64,000 nt of DNA from Mycolicibacterium sp. MU0053 (GTDB lineage: Bacteria; Actinomycetota; Actinomycetes; Mycobacteriales; Mycobacteriaceae): contig NZ_OY726397.1 of NCBI RefSeq assembly GCF_963378095.1, forward strand, positions 4,774,001-4,838,000. Reading direction: 5' to 3'. Below are positions 1-10,093 of the stretch, piece by piece. Both the position numbers and the translations under genes were made by a program. Numbering within the stretch: position 1 is the first letter of the stretch; every line of letters begins with the position of its first letter. The notes beneath the pieces were generated by a model that had not been told where the DNA came from, did not search any database, and worked only from the letters and a program-made list of their open reading frames with translations.

Positions 1-1
1 G

Positions 2-1626
2 ATGATGGACTGGCTGGTGTGCGCCGAGGTCCCCGACGAGTACGTCCCGATGCTGCTCGAGGAGATGGAACTCGACGGTCGCGACAGCCGTGACCCCCGC
101 CCCTCGGCCCCCGCGACGGACCGGGCGGACTTCCCGGTGGTGGTGATCGGGTGCGGGCAATCCGGACTGCTGGCCGCGATCCGGCTGCAGCAGGCCGGGA
201 TTCCCTACACCGTCATCGAGAAGAATTCCGGCGTCGGCGGGACCTGGTGGGAGAACACCTACCCCGGGGCGCGGGTGGACGTCGGAAACCACTTCTACTG
301 CTACAGCTTCGAGCCCGACGACCACTGGACGGAGTACTTCGCGCAGCAACCCGAACTGCAGGCCTATTTCCAGTCCGTGATGGCGCGGCACCGGATCACC
401 GAACGGGTCCGGTTCGACACCCGGGTGCTCGACGCGACGTGGCAGGAGGCCACGGCCAGTTGGGCCGTCCGGATCCAAGGTGCCGACGGCGCCGAGGAGA
501 CCCTGCGGGCCCGCGCGGTCATCAGTGCCGTCGGTCAGCTCAACACCCCGCTGGTGCCCGAGTTCGCCGGCGCCGAGTCGTTTGCCGGGCCGGCGTTTCA
601 CACCGCCCGCTGGGATCACGACGTGAACCTCGACGGGAAGCACGTCGCGCTCGTGGGCGCGGGCGCCACCGGTTTCCAGGTCGCCCCGGCCATCGCCGAC
701 AAGGTCAAGAGCCTCACCGTCTTTCAACGCACGGCGCAGTGGATGTTTCCCAACCCGAACTATCACGAGGCGGTGGGCCCCGGCGTCCGGTGGGCGCTGC
801 GGCACCTCCCGTTCTACGGCCGCTGGTACCGGTTCCTGATCTTCTGGCCGGGCTGCGACACCGGCCTGGCCGCGGCCAAAGTCGATCCCGACTGGCCCGA
901 TCAGCAGCGCGCCGTCAGCGCGGCCAACGACCTGGCCCGAATGATGTTCACCGAAGCCAGGTCGACGGCGACCCCGACCTGCTCGACAAGGTGATTCCCG
1001 ACTACCCGGCCACCGGCAAGCGGACCCTGCAGGACAACGGCAGCTGGCTGCGCACGCTCACCCGCGACCACGTCGAACTCGTTCGCACCCCGATCGATCG
1101 CCTCGAATCGGACGCGGTGGTCGCGGTGGACGGCACCCGCTATCCCGCCGATATCCTGGTGTACGCCACCGGTTTCCGGGTCAACGACATGCTGTCCTCG
1201 GTCCAGATCTACGGCCGCAACGGAATCGAACTGCACGAGGCCTGGGGACAACGACCCGCGGCCTATCTCGGCATCACGATTCCGGATTTTCCGAATTTCT
1301 TCTGCATGTACGGTCCGGGGACCAACCTGGCCAGCGGCGGCAGCCTGATCTTTCACTCCGAATGCCAAATCCGTTACATCATGGGATGTCTGGACCTGCT
1401 GCTGAACCTCGGAGAGCGTGCGATGGAACCGCGCCGGGACCGCTACGACGACTGGTATGCGCGCTCGCAGGCCGAACTCGACACCATGGTGTGGTCCCAG
1501 CCCAGCATCAAGCACAGCTTCTACCGAGACGACCGCGGCCGGGTGCATTCGTTGAGCCCGTGGCGCCTGGTGGACTACTGGGCGTGGACCCGCGCGCCGG
1601 ATCGGGATGATTTCGCGTTTTCTTGA
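2..1626 (+). pseudogene. Baeyer-Villiger-type flavin monooxygenase, 5'-partial and frameshifted
   Basis: FAD/NADPH monooxygenase that would insert oxygen next to a ketone or oxygenate a soft nucleophile. The N-terminal part carries a Rossmann FAD motif (VIGCGQSG), the GGTWWENTYPG segment, the BVMO fingerprint FAGPAFHTARWDHD and a second nucleotide-binding motif (VGAGATG). The reading frame is open to the first base of the window, so the true start lies upstream. After FTEA near position 955 the frame ends, and homology resumes in another frame at QVDGDPDLLDKVIPDYP from position 958. It then runs through YATGFRVNDML and NFFCMYGPGTN to the stop at 1624-1626. Net bases are missing between 955 and 958, probably several codons plus a shift. 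Unless this is an assembly error the product would be truncated in the middle of the NADPH domain. Confidence 0.82.
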
Positions 1627-1659
1627 CCCCCGCCACGGCGAGCGCTACGAAGGAGGGTG

Positions 1660-2685
1660 ATGCGCACCGTTGTGATAGACGCCCCAGGTCAAATCCGTAT
1701 CGACACTCGGCCCGATCCGGAGTTGCCCGGACCGGACGGCGTCGTGGTCGAAGTCGTGGCCACCGCCATCTGCGGATCGGATCTGCACTTCTATGAAGGC
1801 GACTATCCGTTGTTCGATCCCGTGGCACTGGGCCACGAAGCGATCGGCACGGTGGTCGAGAAGGGCGCCGAGGTCCGCACCGTCGAGGTCGGCGACCTGG
1901 TCCTGGTGTCCTCGGTGGCCGGCTGCGGCGCCTGCATCGGATGTGCCACCCGCGACCCGATCAACTGTCTGTCCGGACCGCAGATCTTCGGTGCAGGTGC
2001 CCTGGGTGGAGCGCAGGCGGATCTGTTGGCCGTCCCGGCGGCCGACTTCCAGCTGCTCAAGATTCCCGACGGCCTCGACACCGAGGAGGCGCTGCTACTG
2101 ACCGACAACCTGGCCACCGGCTGGGCCGGCGCCCGCCGCGCCGACATCCCGCCCGGTGGCCCCGTCGTCGTGCTCGGCTTGGGGGCGGTCGGCCTGTGCG
2201 CCGTGCGCAGTGCCATCGCCCAGGGCGCCGGCACGGTCTTCGCCGTCGACCCGGTGGAGGGCCGCCGCGACCGGGCCGCGCTCAGCGGTGCGACGCCGGT
2301 GGCGCCGCCCGCGCTGGAGGCCGTCATGGAAGCCACCAAGGGCCGCGGCGTCGCATCGGTGATCGACGCGGTGGGCAGCGACGCCACGATGTCCGCGGCG
2401 CTGTCGTTGGTGCGGGCCGGCGGGACCGTCTCGGTGATCGGCGTACACGACCTGACCTCGTTCCCGTACCCAGCCACGATGTGTCTGCTGCGCAGCATCA
2501 CGCTGCGCGGCACCACCGCACCGGTGCAGCAGACCTGGCCCGAACTGGTCCCACTGATTCAGTCCGGTCGGCTCAACACCGCCGGAATCTTCACCCACTC
2601 GATGGCCCTCGACGACGCCGCCGCCGGTTATGCGGCCGTCGCGGCCCGCACCTCGGATTGTGTGAAGGTGACGCTGACGCCGTGA
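1660..2685 (+). CDS. Zinc-dependent alcohol dehydrogenase (MDR superfamily)
   Basis: 341-residue medium-chain dehydrogenase that oxidises an alcohol with NAD(P). It shows the catalytic-zinc motif CGSDLHF, the GHEAIG motif, a structural zinc lobe CGACIGCATRDPINC and the Rossmann motif LGLGAVGL. The start is taken as ATG 1660. A GTG at 1657 directly abuts the strong AAGGAGG ribosome site at 1650-1656 and is less likely. It follows the monooxygenase by about 33 bases in the same direction, so the two probably form one alcohol/ketone oxidation unit. The stop overlaps the next gene by 4 bases. Substrate is not predictable from sequence. Confidence 0.9.
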   Translation: MRTVVIDAPGQIRIDTRPDPELPGPDGVVVEVVATAICGSDLHFYEGDYPLFDPVALGHEAIGTVVEKGAEVRTVEVGDLVLVSSVAGCGACIGCATRDPINCLSGPQIFGAGALGGAQADLLAVPAADFQLLKIPDGLDTEEALLLTDNLATGWAGARRADIPPGGPVVVLGLGAVGLCAVRSAIAQGAGTVFAVDPVEGRRDRAALSGATPVAPPALEAVMEATKGRGVASVIDAVGSDATMSAALSLVRAGGTVSVIGVHDLTSFPYPATMCLLRSITLRGTTAPVQQTWPELVPLIQSGRLNTAGIFTHSMALDDAAAGYAAVAARTSDCVKVTLTP

Positions 2686-3809
2686 GCAGGGTCGCGCGGG
2701 CGCTGGCAGTGCTGCGCGGCCGTGACGAGTTCGCGCAGGCGGCGTTGCCGCCGGGCGCCCACACCGACGGCAAGATCGCCGATCTGACCGGGCCCGGCAT
2801 CACCGACCGCTGGGGGGTGACCGCCACCGACCTGGGAGCGGTGGTGCGCGCGGGCAACGGGAAACTCGTCGCGGTCTTCGGGGACACCTTCGCCGGGCCC
2901 AAGGTGGGCCGCGGCGACTGGCGCTCGCCGGTGATCCTGATCGGCGCCGGGGATGCCCGTACCCCGATCGTCTGGCAGCAGGCGGGCGGCCCCGATCCCG
3001 ACTATGCCCGCCAGCTGCGCCACTACATCCACGATCACGGCCCGCACTGGAATCGCGGCGGCATCAGCACCGTGCTGCCGTCGGACCTGCTGCGCGTCGA
3101 GGACATGCTCTATCTGCACGTGATCGTCAATCGTGGTTTCCCCCGCGTGAGCTGGACCGAGATCTGGTCCTCCGCCGACAACGGCACCACCTGGGAACAT
3201 TTGGGTGAATCGGCGAAGTTCCGGTCGAATCTCCACGACGGCCACGCGCAACTGTGGTCGTGGGACTACGACCCCGACGATGGCTGGGTCTACATCGCCT
3301 CGACGGGTTTCCAACGCGACAAGGGCATCATTGTGCGCCGGGTCCGTCCGGCGGCCATCGGTACGGCCTCGGCGTATCGGGCCTGGGGTCGACAACGCGG
3401 CGGCAGCTGGGGCTGGGGCGAGGCGGCCGAGGTGCTGACGCCGGCCGCGGAGCGCTGGGGGGAGTTGTCGCTGCGGCGGCTCGGGCCCGGCAAGTGGGTG
3501 CTGGGCGGGTTCCTGGCCTCGGAGTACGCACTGGGGTACCGCGTCCTGACCGCTCCGACCGCACCGCTGGCGAATATGCCCGTGCAACAGCCGATCTCGG
3601 GATGCACCTGGCCGCGGGAGAGCCACGTCGATTGCCGGGTCGCGCAACTATACGGTGGCTACCTGCTGCCCGGTTCCCAACTGGACGAACCGGGCGGGGT
3701 GGGGTTGGTCGTCTCGCACTGGAACACCAAGCGTGGCTGGCCCTATCGGGTCATGCAATTCCGGGTCACCCTGCGTGACACCACCGAAGCTCAGGGGCCG
3801 GCCAGCTGA
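2682..3809 (+). CDS. DUF4185 domain-containing protein
   Basis: 375-residue protein of the DUF4185 family, which is common in mycobacteria and has a predicted beta-propeller-like fold related to glycosidase folds; no function is established. Repeated Trp/Asp-rich strands such as [29 protein letters not shown] and [17 protein letters not shown] are visible. No signal peptide is obvious with the GTG start at 2682. That start is supported by the 4-base GTGA overlap with the dehydrogenase stop, implying translational coupling. The 3' end overlaps the convergent beta-lactamase-like gene by 19 bases. Confidence 0.83.
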   Translation: MSRVARALAVLRGRDEFAQAALPPGAHTDGKIADLTGPGITDRWGVTATDLGAVVRAGNGKLVAVFGDTFAGPKVGRGDWRSPVILIGAGDARTPIVWQQAGGPDPDYARQLRHYIHDHGPHWNRGGISTVLPSDLLRVEDMLYLHVIVNRGFPRVSWTEIWSSADNGTTWEHLGESAKFRSNLHDGHAQLWSWDYDPDDGWVYIASTGFQRDKGIIVRRVRPAAIGTASAYRAWGRQRGGSWGWGEAAEVLTPAAERWGELSLRRLGPGKWVLGGFLASEYALGYRVLTAPTAPLANMPVQQPISGCTWPRESHVDCRVAQLYGGYLLPGSQLDEPGGVGLVVSHWNTKRGWPYRVMQFRVTLRDTTEAQGPAS

Positions 3810-4975
3810 TCGAGGACGGCGTGCGCCGCGGTAATGCGGGCCGGGATCGGGACGTTCTTGTTCGCCAACATCACGATGCCGATCCGCTGCTCGGGGACAA
3901 AGGCCACGTAGGCGCCGAAGCCGTCGGTGGAACCGGTCTTGTTGAACAGCGTCGCGGTCGACGACTCCTGCGCCGACACCGCCGTCACGGGCTGCGGTTG
4001 GGCACTGACGGTGCTCGAGTTGCCCGCCAACAATGAGTCGAGTGAAACCGGGTACCGGTACTGCTCCCAACCCAGACCCTGCACCATCTCACCCACGGCG
4101 AAGTGCCGGGCGTGGGTGGCTTCGACCGCGCGGCGCAGTTCCGGTTCGAGGTCCTCGGGTCGCATATTGGCGTCGACGAAGCTGATCAGGTCGGCGGCGG
4201 TGGTCTTGACGCCATAGGCCTGCGCGTCGAACACCCCCGGATTGACCCGGACCGGCTCGCCTGCCTTGTTGTATCCCCAGGCGTACTCGGCGTTTTCGGC
4301 GTCGGGCACCTTGAGGTAACTGTGCGTGAGCCCCAACGCGGGAAAGAGCCCGGATTCGATCGCCGTCGCAAAGTCCTGATCCATGGCGGCCGCGGTGGCG
4401 TGGCCCAACAACCCGATGCTGGGATTCGAGTACTCGCGCACCCGACCCGGTGGCGCGGTCGGCGTCCACTGTTGGAAATAGGCCGTCATGCTGGCCTCGT
4501 CGGTGACCGTGTCGGGGAACTGCAGCGGCAGTCCACCCGCGGTGTAGGTACCCAGGTTGAGCAACGTGGCCTCGTCGATCGGGCGCTCACGCAGTTCGGG
4601 CAGGTGCGTGCCGGGATGGTCGGTGAGCGACAGCACGCCGCGTTCCTGCGCCAATGCCGCCAGCAACGCGGTGAATGTCTTGCTCACCGAACCGATTTCG
4701 AACAAGGTGTCGGCAGTGACCGCGGCACGGGTGGCCGTGGATGCCACGCCGTATTCGAAGAAGTGCTGCCGACCGTCCACGCTGACCGCGACGGCCAGCC
4801 CCGGCACGTCGTACTCGTCCAACAGGGGGCCGTACGCCGCGTCGACGGCCGAGGCGAGCCCGCCCGGCGGTGCCGTCCCGGGGTCCTCCTCGGTGCTGGG
4901 CGTACAGGATGCCAGCAGCAACGTCAACGCCAGCAACGCGGCGAGCGCAGGATGCGCAATGCGTCGACCGAACAT
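3791..4975 (-). CDS. ampC: Class C beta-lactamase-like serine hydrolase, lipoprotein
   Basis: 394-residue serine hydrolase of the AmpC/penicillin-binding fold. From the chosen start the catalytic SVSK motif is at 96-99 (Ser96, Lys99), YSN at 182-184 and KTG at 346-348, which is the class C triad arrangement. The ATG at 4975 gives a basic N-terminus, a hydrophobic run and a lipobox LLASC with Cys24, so the enzyme should be lipid-anchored outside the membrane. A longer open frame reaches a TTG at 5095 but would bury the signal peptide. The family includes true beta-lactamases, esterases and D-peptidases, so resistance is not proven. The gene symbol is by family. Confidence 0.8.
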   Translation of the reverse strand: MFGRRIAHPALAALLALTLLLASCTPSTEEDPGTAPPGGLASAVDAAYGPLLDEYDVPGLAVAVSVDGRQHFFEYGVASTATRAAVTADTLFEIGSVSKTFTALLAALAQERGVLSLTDHPGTHLPELRERPIDEATLLNLGTYTAGGLPLQFPDTVTDEASMTAYFQQWTPTAPPGRVREYSNPSIGLLGHATAAAMDQDFATAIESGLFPALGLTHSYLKVPDAENAEYAWGYNKAGEPVRVNPGVFDAQAYGVKTTAADLISFVDANMRPEDLEPELRRAVEATHARHFAVGEMVQGLGWEQYRYPVSLDSLLAGNSSTVSAQPQPVTAVSAQESSTATLFNKTGSTDGFGAYVAFVPEQRIGIVMLANKNVPIPARITAAHAVLDQLAGP

Positions 4976-5132
4976 CAAGGGACGGCGCGACTTCCGGTGA
5001 GACTGCCGAGGGCCACTGCCACTGACGCGGCCCCCATCGGCATCAAACGGAACAGGTGGCGCAAACCCGACTCCCCACGTGTTGGCGGTACTCAACCGGC
5101 GCGTGCTGGTGATCTCAGCAGCCTACCAACCC

Positions 5133-5528
5133 TCACCCGGCCTGAAACTCGTTGAACGCGTCCACCAGATCGCCGGGGACTCCGGCGGAACCGCAGCGAT
5201 TCCGCAGATCCACCAGCGGCGCGGTGATGTTCTTCAGATCCATGTACTCCCCCGGGTTCGCGGTGAAGTAGTTGCGCACCGTCGTCCGGGCCTCTTCGCG
5301 CGGTTGGGTACGCGCGTCGCTGAGCACCCGGTCGGCGCCGGGATGCGCCGCCAGGTATTGGCTGGCGGCACCGGACACCGAACTGATGGTGCCGGCCGCT
5401 TCGCTGACCGAACAGGGTGCGGCCGAGGCCACCGGTGCGGCCAAGCCGGCCAACGCGATACCACCGACAACACAGCCGGCCAACGTCGCGCGGCGGCTTC
5501 GACGCAGGGTTTCAGAGGTCGAATTCAT
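5133..5528 (-). CDS. Secreted hemophore (MHB family, Rv0203-like)
   Basis: 131-residue exported protein with an N-terminal signal (basic residues, hydrophobic stretch AGCVVGGIALAGLAAP, then ASA before APCSV). The mature part has two cysteines (APCSV and RNRCGS) expected to pair, and is mostly helical, as in the mycobacterial heme-binding Rv0203 family. Such proteins bind extracellular heme for iron acquisition. The start ATG at 5528 has an AAGGAAA ribosome site. No MmpL heme importer is next to it here. Confidence 0.8.
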   Translation of the reverse strand: MNSTSETLRRSRRATLAGCVVGGIALAGLAAPVASAAPCSVSEAAGTISSVSGAASQYLAAHPGADRVLSDARTQPREEARTTVRNYFTANPGEYMDLKNITAPLVDLRNRCGSAGVPGDLVDAFNEFQAG

Positions 5529-5605
5529 GTGGTTTCCTTCGGTCGCAAAGACTGGCTGGTAGGTGGATTGGGCTTACCCACGCCCGAAAAGGGCGAAACA
5601 CCGCC

Positions 5606-6148
5606 TCATCCAGGCAGGCACTGCGCCGCCGAGACGATGCTGGCGCCCATGTTGCGCTCCATCATCGCCACCGCGGCACTGCCCATTTCCGCGTCGATGT
5701 GGGCGACGCCGTCGCGGACCACCACCAGTTCGAAATGTCGCACGTAGGCGTCGAGGGCGCTGTACAGCACGCATTGTTCGGTGACCTGCCCGACCAGCAC
5801 CACCCGCTTGGTGTCCAGGCGGGATAGCAGATATTCGAGCGCGGTGGCGTAGAAGACGCTGTGGCGCACCTTCGTTACGAAGTCGCACCCCGGCGGCGGC
5901 ACCACCGGTTCCACCAAATCGGGCCGCGCACCGTCCAGTGCGGCCCGCACCAGGTCGCTGGGCTGGGCGCTGAAGTCGCCGTAGTTGTCGTTGATGTACA
6001 CCAGGTCGACGTCGTCGCGGTCATGAGCCCGCTTGATCACGTCGGCGACCGGGTCGATGATCTTGGCGACATTCGGTATCAGCAGGTCCGCATCCGGGTG
6101 CTGGTAGGCGTTCATCATGTCGATCACCAAGACCGCGGTGTCGGTCAT
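5606..6148 (-). CDS. Cysteine hydrolase, isochorismatase family
   Basis: 180-residue isochorismatase-fold hydrolase. The catalytic Asp lies in VLVIDMMNAY near residue 10, the Lys in DFVTKVRHSVF, and the Cys in GQVTEQCVLYSALDA, with the cis-peptide Val-Thr before it. Family members hydrolyse amides such as nicotinamide, carbamoylsarcosine or isochorismate; which applies here cannot be told. The start is ATG 6148. The upstream in-frame extension to 6190 lacks family homology. An AGGAG site lies about 10 bases upstream. The gene appears monocistronic. Confidence 0.82.
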   Translation of the reverse strand: MTDTAVLVIDMMNAYQHPDADLLIPNVAKIIDPVADVIKRAHDRDDVDLVYINDNYGDFSAQPSDLVRAALDGARPDLVEPVVPPPGCDFVTKVRHSVFYATALEYLLSRLDTKRVVLVGQVTEQCVLYSALDAYVRHFELVVVRDGVAHIDAEMGSAAVAMMERNMGASIVSAAQCLPG

Positions 6149-6275
6149 CTGCCAACATCTCCTCTCACGGGCGCCGGCGCGGACGCGCACCGGCGGACCT
6201 CCCCCACATACCCACCTGCGGCCGCGCCCAACTCACCCGGGTGTCAACTGTGGGCACGCCGGGTAATCCGGGCTG

Positions 6276-6488
6276 GTGAGCGAGAACGTGGAGATGGAAT
6301 TGGTCGCGCCGACCGCGATCGTCAAGGGCGACGTCATCGAGGACCCCGCGGGTGGGCGCTGGTTGACAGTTACCGAAACTAAGATGCTCACTGATGCGGC
6401 CGACGGCGCCTACAGCTTCTACGGCTCGGGGCCGGACGACCGCGTGACGTACGAGGGTTCCGAACTCGTGAAACGCAAACGACGATAG
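6276..6488 (+). CDS. Small conserved hypothetical protein
   Basis: 70-residue soluble protein beginning at GTG 6276, with no membrane segment. The central part ([19 protein letters not shown]) looks like a small beta-barrel, and the C-terminus is very basic (VKRKRR). This resembles short mycobacterial hypothetical proteins, but I assign no function. It lies just upstream of the HAD gene and in the same direction. A GGGTAA sequence upstream could belong to a promoter but is not convincing. Confidence 0.6.
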   Translation: MSENVEMELVAPTAIVKGDVIEDPAGGRWLTVTETKMLTDAADGAYSFYGSGPDDRVTYEGSELVKRKRR

Positions 6489-6498
6489 TGAGTCAGCC

Positions 6499-7260
6499 AT
6501 CTCGAACCACGACCAGCCCGCGGGGCCCACGCCGCTGGGGCTACCCCGCAGCGTCCGCGCCTGCCTGTTCGACCTCGATGGCGTCTTGACGGACACCGCC
6601 AGCGTGCACCACAAGGCCTGGAAGACGATGTTCGACGAGTTCCTGCTGTCGGTCGACACCGGTCAACGGCCGTTCGACGACGCCGACTACCGCGCCTACG
6701 TCGACGGTAAGACGCGTGACCGGGGTGTCCTGAGCTTCCTGACGAGCCGGGGCCTGACGCTGCCCGGCGGCGCCGCCGACGACGGCCCCGACGCGGTCAC
6801 GGTGCACGGCCTGGCCAACCGCAAAAACGTCGTCTTCCAACGCCTGCTGCGTTCCGACGGGGTGACCGTTTTCGAGGGTTCGCGGCGCTACCTGCGCGCG
6901 GTGCGCGACGCCGGGGTCGCCATCGGCGTGGTGTCCTCGAGCGCCAACGCCGCGGCGGTGTTGGACCTCGCGGAGCTGACCCGGTTCGTCGACTGCCGGG
7001 TTGACGGGGTCACCATCCGCACCGAAGGAATGCCGGGGAAACCGGCGCCCGACTCCTTCCTGCGGGCCGCCGAACTGCTCGGGGTCGCGGCCGTCGATGC
7101 GGCGGTGTTCGAGGACGCGATTGCCGGCGTTCAGGCCGCCCGCGCCGGCGGCTTTGGCATCGTGGTGGGCGTGGACAGAATCGGAGACCCCGAAGCACTG
7201 CGCGAGAACGGCGCGGATCTGGTGGTCGCCGATCTGGCTGAATTGCTGGGATCGCGGTGA
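6499..7260 (+). CDS. HAD-superfamily phosphatase / beta-phosphoglucomutase-like, start unresolved
   Basis: Orthologue-like to M. tuberculosis Rv3400, a predicted beta-phosphoglucomutase. Motif I is [11 protein letters not shown] (6565-6597), followed by the cap with [10 protein letters not shown], motif II VVSSSAN, the Lys loop GKPAPDSF and motif [11 protein letters not shown]. The conserved N-terminal [16 protein letters not shown] lies in frame from about 6535, but no ATG, GTG or TTG exists in that frame between the previous stop (6469) and TTG 6586, which is inside the catalytic motif. GTG 6488 is a good start but is in another frame, so one base seems to be missing between 6488 and 6565. 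6499 is only the approximate edge of the readable frame. The stop overlaps the GH65 gene by 4 bases. Confidence 0.72.
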   Translation: MSNHDQPAGPTPLGLPRSVRACLFDLDGVLTDTASVHHKAWKTMFDEFLLSVDTGQRPFDDADYRAYVDGKTRDRGVLSFLTSRGLTLPGGAADDGPDAVTVHGLANRKNVVFQRLLRSDGVTVFEGSRRYLRAVRDAGVAIGVVSSSANAAAVLDLAELTRFVDCRVDGVTIRTEGMPGKPAPDSFLRAAELLGVAAVDAAVFEDAIAGVQAARAGGFGIVVGVDRIGDPEALRENGADLVVADLAELLGSR

Positions 7261-9608
7261 ACGCCGATCCGCGGTTTCCGGTGGAACCCTGGCAGCTCCG
7301 CGAGACCAGTCTCGATCTTGATCTGCTCGCCCGCTCCGAGTCGCTGTTCGCATTGTCCAACGGGCACATCGGATTACGGGCAAACCTCGATGAGGGTGAG
7401 CCGTACGCCCTGCCCGGCACCTATCTCAACTCGTTCGTAGAGCAGCGTCCGCTGCCGTATGCCGAGGCCGGCTACGGCTATCCGGAGACGGGCCAGTCGA
7501 TCATCGATGTCACCAACGGCAAGGTGCTGCGACTGCTGGTCGACGATGAACCATTCGACGTCCGCTACGGCGAACTGCTCGAACACGAGCGGACCCTGGA
7601 CCTGCGTGCCGGCACCCTGACCCGGCGGGCCCGCTGGTGTTCGCCGGCCGGCAAGAAGGTCGCCGTGCGCTCCACCCGGTTGGTGTCGCTGCCCCAGCGC
7701 GCCATCGCCGCGATCGAGTACATCGTCGAAGCCGTGGACGAATACTGCCTGATCACCGTGCAATCGGAGTTGGTGGCCAACGAGGATCAGCCCGAACCTT
7801 CGGCCGACCCGCGCGTCGCGGCGATCCTGCGGAAGCCCTTGGAATCGGTCGCGCACGAAGGTTCCGGGCACGAAGCCGTCTTGGTGCACCGGACCCGCGT
7901 GAGCGATTTGACGATGGCCGCGGCAATGGATCACCTGGTCGAGGTGCCCGGCCGCGTCGAGGTGTCAACCGAGAGCAGCCCGGATCTGGCCCGCACCACC
8001 GTGATCTGCGGGCTGCGGCCCGGCCAGCAGTTGCGGATCGTGAAGTTCCTGGCCTACGGCTGGTCCAGTCTGCGGTCCCGACCGGCGCTGCGCAGCCAGA
8101 TCGCCGCCGCGATCTCGGCGGCGCGCTACACCGGCTGGCAGGGTTTGCTCGACGCGCAGCGCAATTATCTCGATGACTTCTGGGACTGCGCCGACGTCGA
8201 GGTCGAGGGCGATCCGCCGCTGCAACAGGCGGTCCGGTTCGGACTGTTCCACGTGCTGCAGGCCAGCGCCCGGGCCGAGCGCCGCGCCATCCCGGGCAAG
8301 GGCCTGACCGGCACCGGCTACGACGGGCACGCGTTCTGGGACACCGAGGGATTCGTGCTCCCGGTCCTGACCTATACCGCGCCGGATGCCGCGGCCGACG
8401 CCCTACGCTGGCGCGCTTCGACCTTGGAACTGGCCAAGCAGCGCGCGGCCGAACTCGATCTGACCGGTGCCGCGTTCCCGTGGCGCACGATTCGCGGTGA
8501 GGAGTGCTCCGCGTACTGGCCGGCCGGCACCGCGGCCTGGCACATCAACGCCGTCGTCGCGATGGCGTTCGAGCGCTACCGATTGGTCACGGGCGATCAC
8601 TCGTTGGAGGCCGAGTGCGGCGTGGCGGTCCTGGTCGAAACCGCGCGGCTGTGGAACTCGCTGGGCCACCACGACCGACACGGTGTCTGGCACCTCGACG
8701 GCGTCACCGGACCCGACGAGTACACCGCCATCGTCCGCGACAACTTGTTCACGAACATGATGGCGGCGCACAACCTGAAGGCCGCCGCGGGGGCATGTAG
8801 ACGCAACCCCGAGATTGCCGAACAGCTCGGGGTCACCGGCGAAGAGGCCGAAAGTTGGCGTGCCGCAGCCAAAGCGGTAGCCATCCCGTTCGATCACGAA
8901 CTCGGTGTGCACGAGCAGAGCGAGGGCTTCACCCGGTTGCGGGAGTGGCCGTTCGACGAAAACGCCAAATATCCGCTCCTGCTGCACCAACCCTACGTCC
9001 GGCTCTATCCATCGCAGGTCATCAAGCAGGCGGATCTGGTGTTGGCCATGCACTGGCTGGGCCATCAGTTCACCGATGAGCAAAAGGCGCGCAATGTCGA
9101 CTATTACGAGCGTCGCACCACCCGCGACTCGTCGTTGTCGGCCTGCACGCAGGCGGTGATGTGCGCCGAAGTGGGTCATCTGGAATTGGCACACGCCTAC
9201 GCCACCGAGGCGGCGCTGATCGACCTTCGCGATCTGCACCACAACACCGGCGACGGGTTGCACATGGCCTCGCTCGCCGGCGCGTGGACCGCGCTCGTCG
9301 ACGGCTTCGGCGGGCTCCGCGACGACGAGGACATCCTCACCTTCAAGCCAGCTCTGCCACAGCGCATTTCACGATTGGCGTTTCGCTTGCGTTGGCGCGG
9401 ATTCCGACTCAAGGTCGACATCACCGCTGACACCACGACCTACACGCTGCGCGACGGGCCCGACGGCCGGATAAAGATCCGGCACTGCGAGCAGGAGTTG
9501 GAGTTGACCACCCGCGGCGCGGTAACCGTACCGACGCACCGCCGCGAGCCCATGCTGCCGCCGCCGTCACAACCGCCCGGACGTGCGCCGATCTACCTTC
9601 GCGACTAG
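7257..9608 (+). CDS. Glycoside hydrolase family 65 (trehalose/maltose/kojibiose phosphorylase type)
   Basis: 783-residue GH65 enzyme, like M. tuberculosis Rv3401. The family phosphorolyses alpha-glucobioses to beta-glucose-1-phosphate plus a sugar. The N-terminal beta-sandwich domain ([20 protein letters not shown]) is followed by a linker and an (alpha/alpha)6 barrel with [16 protein letters not shown] and the catalytic-acid region [11 protein letters not shown] (Glu as general acid). The C-terminal domain has [17 protein letters not shown]. It overlaps by 4 bases with the upstream beta-phosphoglucomutase-like gene. That enzyme would convert beta-glucose-1-phosphate to glucose-6-phosphate, so together they form a complete disaccharide phosphorolysis module. 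The actual substrate is not determined by these motifs. Confidence 0.92.
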   Translation: MNADPRFPVEPWQLRETSLDLDLLARSESLFALSNGHIGLRANLDEGEPYALPGTYLNSFVEQRPLPYAEAGYGYPETGQSIIDVTNGKVLRLLVDDEPFDVRYGELLEHERTLDLRAGTLTRRARWCSPAGKKVAVRSTRLVSLPQRAIAAIEYIVEAVDEYCLITVQSELVANEDQPEPSADPRVAAILRKPLESVAHEGSGHEAVLVHRTRVSDLTMAAAMDHLVEVPGRVEVSTESSPDLARTTVICGLRPGQQLRIVKFLAYGWSSLRSRPALRSQIAAAISAARYTGWQGLLDAQRNYLDDFWDCADVEVEGDPPLQQAVRFGLFHVLQASARAERRAIPGKGLTGTGYDGHAFWDTEGFVLPVLTYTAPDAAADALRWRASTLELAKQRAAELDLTGAAFPWRTIRGEECSAYWPAGTAAWHINAVVAMAFERYRLVTGDHSLEAECGVAVLVETARLWNSLGHHDRHGVWHLDGVTGPDEYTAIVRDNLFTNMMAAHNLKAAAGACRRNPEIAEQLGVTGEEAESWRAAAKAVAIPFDHELGVHEQSEGFTRLREWPFDENAKYPLLLHQPYVRLYPSQVIKQADLVLAMHWLGHQFTDEQKARNVDYYERRTTRDSSLSACTQAVMCAEVGHLELAHAYATEAALIDLRDLHHNTGDGLHMASLAGAWTALVDGFGGLRDDEDILTFKPALPQRISRLAFRLRWRGFRLKVDITADTTTYTLRDGPDGRIKIRHCEQELELTTRGAVTVPTHRREPMLPPPSQPPGRAPIYLRD

Positions 9609-9741
9609 CGCTGGCGTGGGCGGGACCACACCGCCAACGCCGACGGGGTGTTTGATCCGTCCCACGGTGGGGAAAGAACTGTCCCGACAGATTGGGGAGG
9701 GTCCCCACGCGCCTTGGCGTGCACACCTGAAGGAAACCGAG

Positions 9742-9981
9742 ATGGCGGACAACAACAGCGGGCCCGCGGAAGCGGTCAAGGGCGTCGTCGAGGGCGTCAA
9801 GGGCAAGGCCAAGGAAGTGATCGGCACCGTCGCGGGCCGTGACGATCTGCAGCGCGAGGGGCAGGCCCAGCAGGACAAGGCCGACGCCCAGCGCGAGGCT
9901 GCGCAGAAGGAAGCCGAGGCCGAGAGCGCCCGCGCCACCGCGAAGGCGAACGAGGCCCGCCAGCGGGCCGAACAGGGGTAG
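9742..9981 (+). CDS. CsbD-like / MBP-1 family stress protein (copy 1)
   Basis: 79-residue, highly charged, Ala/Lys/Glu-rich helical protein. It has the family signature VKGVVEGVKGKAKEVIGTVAGRDDL followed by a coiled-coil-like tail (QQDKADAQREAAQKEAEAES). This is the mycobacterial CsbD/microaggregate-binding protein type; CsbD proteins are general-stress induced in other bacteria and the function is unknown. The ATG at 9742 follows AAGGAAA. Upstream, GTTT at about 9650 followed about 17 bases later by GGAAAG loosely fits a SigF promoter. A close paralogue lies at 14027. A strong hairpin terminator follows. Confidence 0.85.
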   Translation: MADNNSGPAEAVKGVVEGVKGKAKEVIGTVAGRDDLQREGQAQQDKADAQREAAQKEAEAESARATAKANEARQRAEQG

Positions 9982-10006
9982 GTGCCGGCCTGACATTAAC
10001 GCCGTA

Positions 10007-10036
10007 GGGCCCGCTTCCCCGCCGGGAGGCGGGCCC
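10007..10036 (+). terminator. Hairpin terminator after CsbD copy 1
   Basis: Perfect 8-bp stem GGGCCCGC (10007-10014) and GCGGGCCC (10029-10036) with a 14-base loop, 26 bases beyond the CsbD-like stop. There is no U-run, which is usual for mycobacterial terminators. Confidence 0.65.
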
Positions 10037-10093
10037 TTGCGGGCGCGGCCCCGGCCCGGCCGCGGTTTTGAGACGCGCCTGGGCGGGTAGCCG

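Noticed and set aside
151..1626. A single 491-residue gene in frame 1 from position 151
   Set aside because: Its first 270 residues are Arg/Gly-rich shadow sequence; only the part after 958 shows monooxygenase homology, so it is the downstream half of the frameshifted gene.
3791..5095. Longer start for the beta-lactamase at TTG 5095
   Set aside because: It would add 40 residues before a clean signal peptide and lipobox; ATG 4975 fits a lipoprotein.
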